A stretch of DNA of 15,316 nt, from assembly GCA_002403175.1 (NCBI GenBank), contig DHHG01000060.1, positions 1 through 15,316 on the forward strand, given 5' to 3'. Made by a program: the position numbers and the translations under genes. Numbering within the stretch: position 1 is the stretch's first letter; the number at the start of each line of letters is the position of its first letter. Below are positions 14,889 to 15,316 of the stretch, one piece after another. The stretch comes from Syntrophaceae bacterium UBA4778. Its GTDB lineage: Bacteria > Desulfobacterota > Syntrophia > Syntrophales > UBA4778. The notes below the pieces were generated by a model. It was not told where the DNA came from, did no database searches, and was given only the letters and a program-made list of their open reading frames with translations.

Positions 14889-15316
14889 TTAATTTCTCTC
14901 GCATGATTTCAGGGCCCTGATTGCCGGAAGGTCTTTCCCTTCCAGGAGCTTGATGAAGGCCCCTCCGCCAGTCGAGATATAAGACATGTTGTCGCTCTCG
15001 CCTGCTTTATCGATAGCGATATCCGTATCTCCACCTCCGACGATGGACAGTGCATATGAGCTTCCGACGCTGTGAGCCAATGCGGAAGTCCCTCTGCTGA
15101 AAGCGTCAATTTCAAAAACACCCATTGGACCGTTCCAAACAATCGTTTTAGCGTTGCTGAGCGCTTCGGTAAAGACCGTTATAGTGGCCGGACCGATATC
15201 AAGCGCCATCCACTTGCAATTGATTTCCTGAACAGGAACAATTTTGGTTTCGGCCTCGGCGTTCATCTCTTCAGCAATGACACAGTCTACGGGCAAATAT
15301 AATTTCACCCCTAATT
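14889..15316 (-). CDS. pgk: Phosphoglycerate kinase, C-terminal 141 residues (cut by window edge)
   Basis: Glycolytic and gluconeogenic enzyme interconverting 1,3-bisphosphoglycerate plus ADP with 3-phosphoglycerate plus ATP in the cytoplasm. The frame is open to the right edge; a GTG codon at 15308 is internal (preceded by Leu-Gly), not a start. Visible signatures: [34 protein letters not shown], the nucleotide-binding [15 protein letters not shown] and the ISTGGGA loop, then the usual LEGKDLPAI end. The complete protein would be near 400 residues. The stop is TAA at 14889. Confidence 0.96.
   Translation of the reverse strand, partial: LGVKLYLPVDCVIAEEMNAEAETKIVPVQEINCKWMALDIGPATITVFTEALSNAKTIVWNGPMGVFEIDAFSRGTSALAHSVGSSYALSIVGGGDTDIAIDKAGESDNMSYISTGGGAFIKLLEGKDLPAIRALKSCERN

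Noticed and set aside
15306..15308. GTG as the start of a short phosphoglycerate kinase-like gene
   Set aside because: The frame stays open upstream to the window edge with the family residues Leu-Gly, so this is an internal Val codon of a truncated view of pgk.
1..15316. CRISPR arrays, tRNA genes, insertion sequences or phage genes
   Set aside because: No spaced direct repeats, no tRNA-like fold with a TTCGA-type loop, and no transposase, integrase or phage motifs were seen on either strand.

Overview
The window looks like a chromosomal segment of a Gram-negative anaerobe of the Deltaproteobacteria (Desulfobacterota), possibly near Syntrophales. This is an inference from gene content: housekeeping genes with ordinary bacterial features sit beside lipoproteins and secreted proteins of the FlgT-N/LPP20, CsgG-fold, TPR and FN3 kinds that are common in that group. 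Every supported gene lies on the minus strand, so transcription runs from high to low coordinates. No tRNA, rRNA, CRISPR array, transposase, integrase or phage gene was seen.

Right part (15316 to 13136): the C-terminal third of phosphoglycerate kinase (pgk, cut by the window edge), then tRNA pseudouridine synthase TruA, then dTDP-4-dehydrorhamnose reductase (rfbD). A 377-bp spacer without a convincing gene follows; it holds two clear stem-loops.

Centre (12758 to 5830): five consecutive genes for exported proteins. In order they are a FlgT-like three-domain periplasmic protein, a TPR-CsgG lipoprotein, a protein with an N-terminal CsgG/FlgO-like domain and five FN3 domains, a small secreted protein with one propeller-blade-like motif, and a FlgT-N/LPP20 protein. 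Three of the five carry the same ungapped CsgG-fold signature, and the first and last share the same N-terminal domain. The first four have the spacing of an operon; the fifth has its own candidate promoter, a strong Shine-Dalgarno sequence and a strong terminator. No flagellar or curli gene lies in the window, so this looks like a stand-alone envelope assembly built from the parts otherwise known from the Vibrio FlgO/FlgP/FlgT ring and the CsgG pore. It is the best candidate for an undescribed system here.

Left part (5697 to 1): mutL (TTG start, endonuclease-type) and miaA in their common mutL-miaA order, then a TPR lipoprotein with C-terminal S-layer-homology repeats, a 13-bp hairpin, a second hairpin touching the next ribosome-binding site, and the first 500 codons of valyl-tRNA synthetase (valS), which runs off the left edge.
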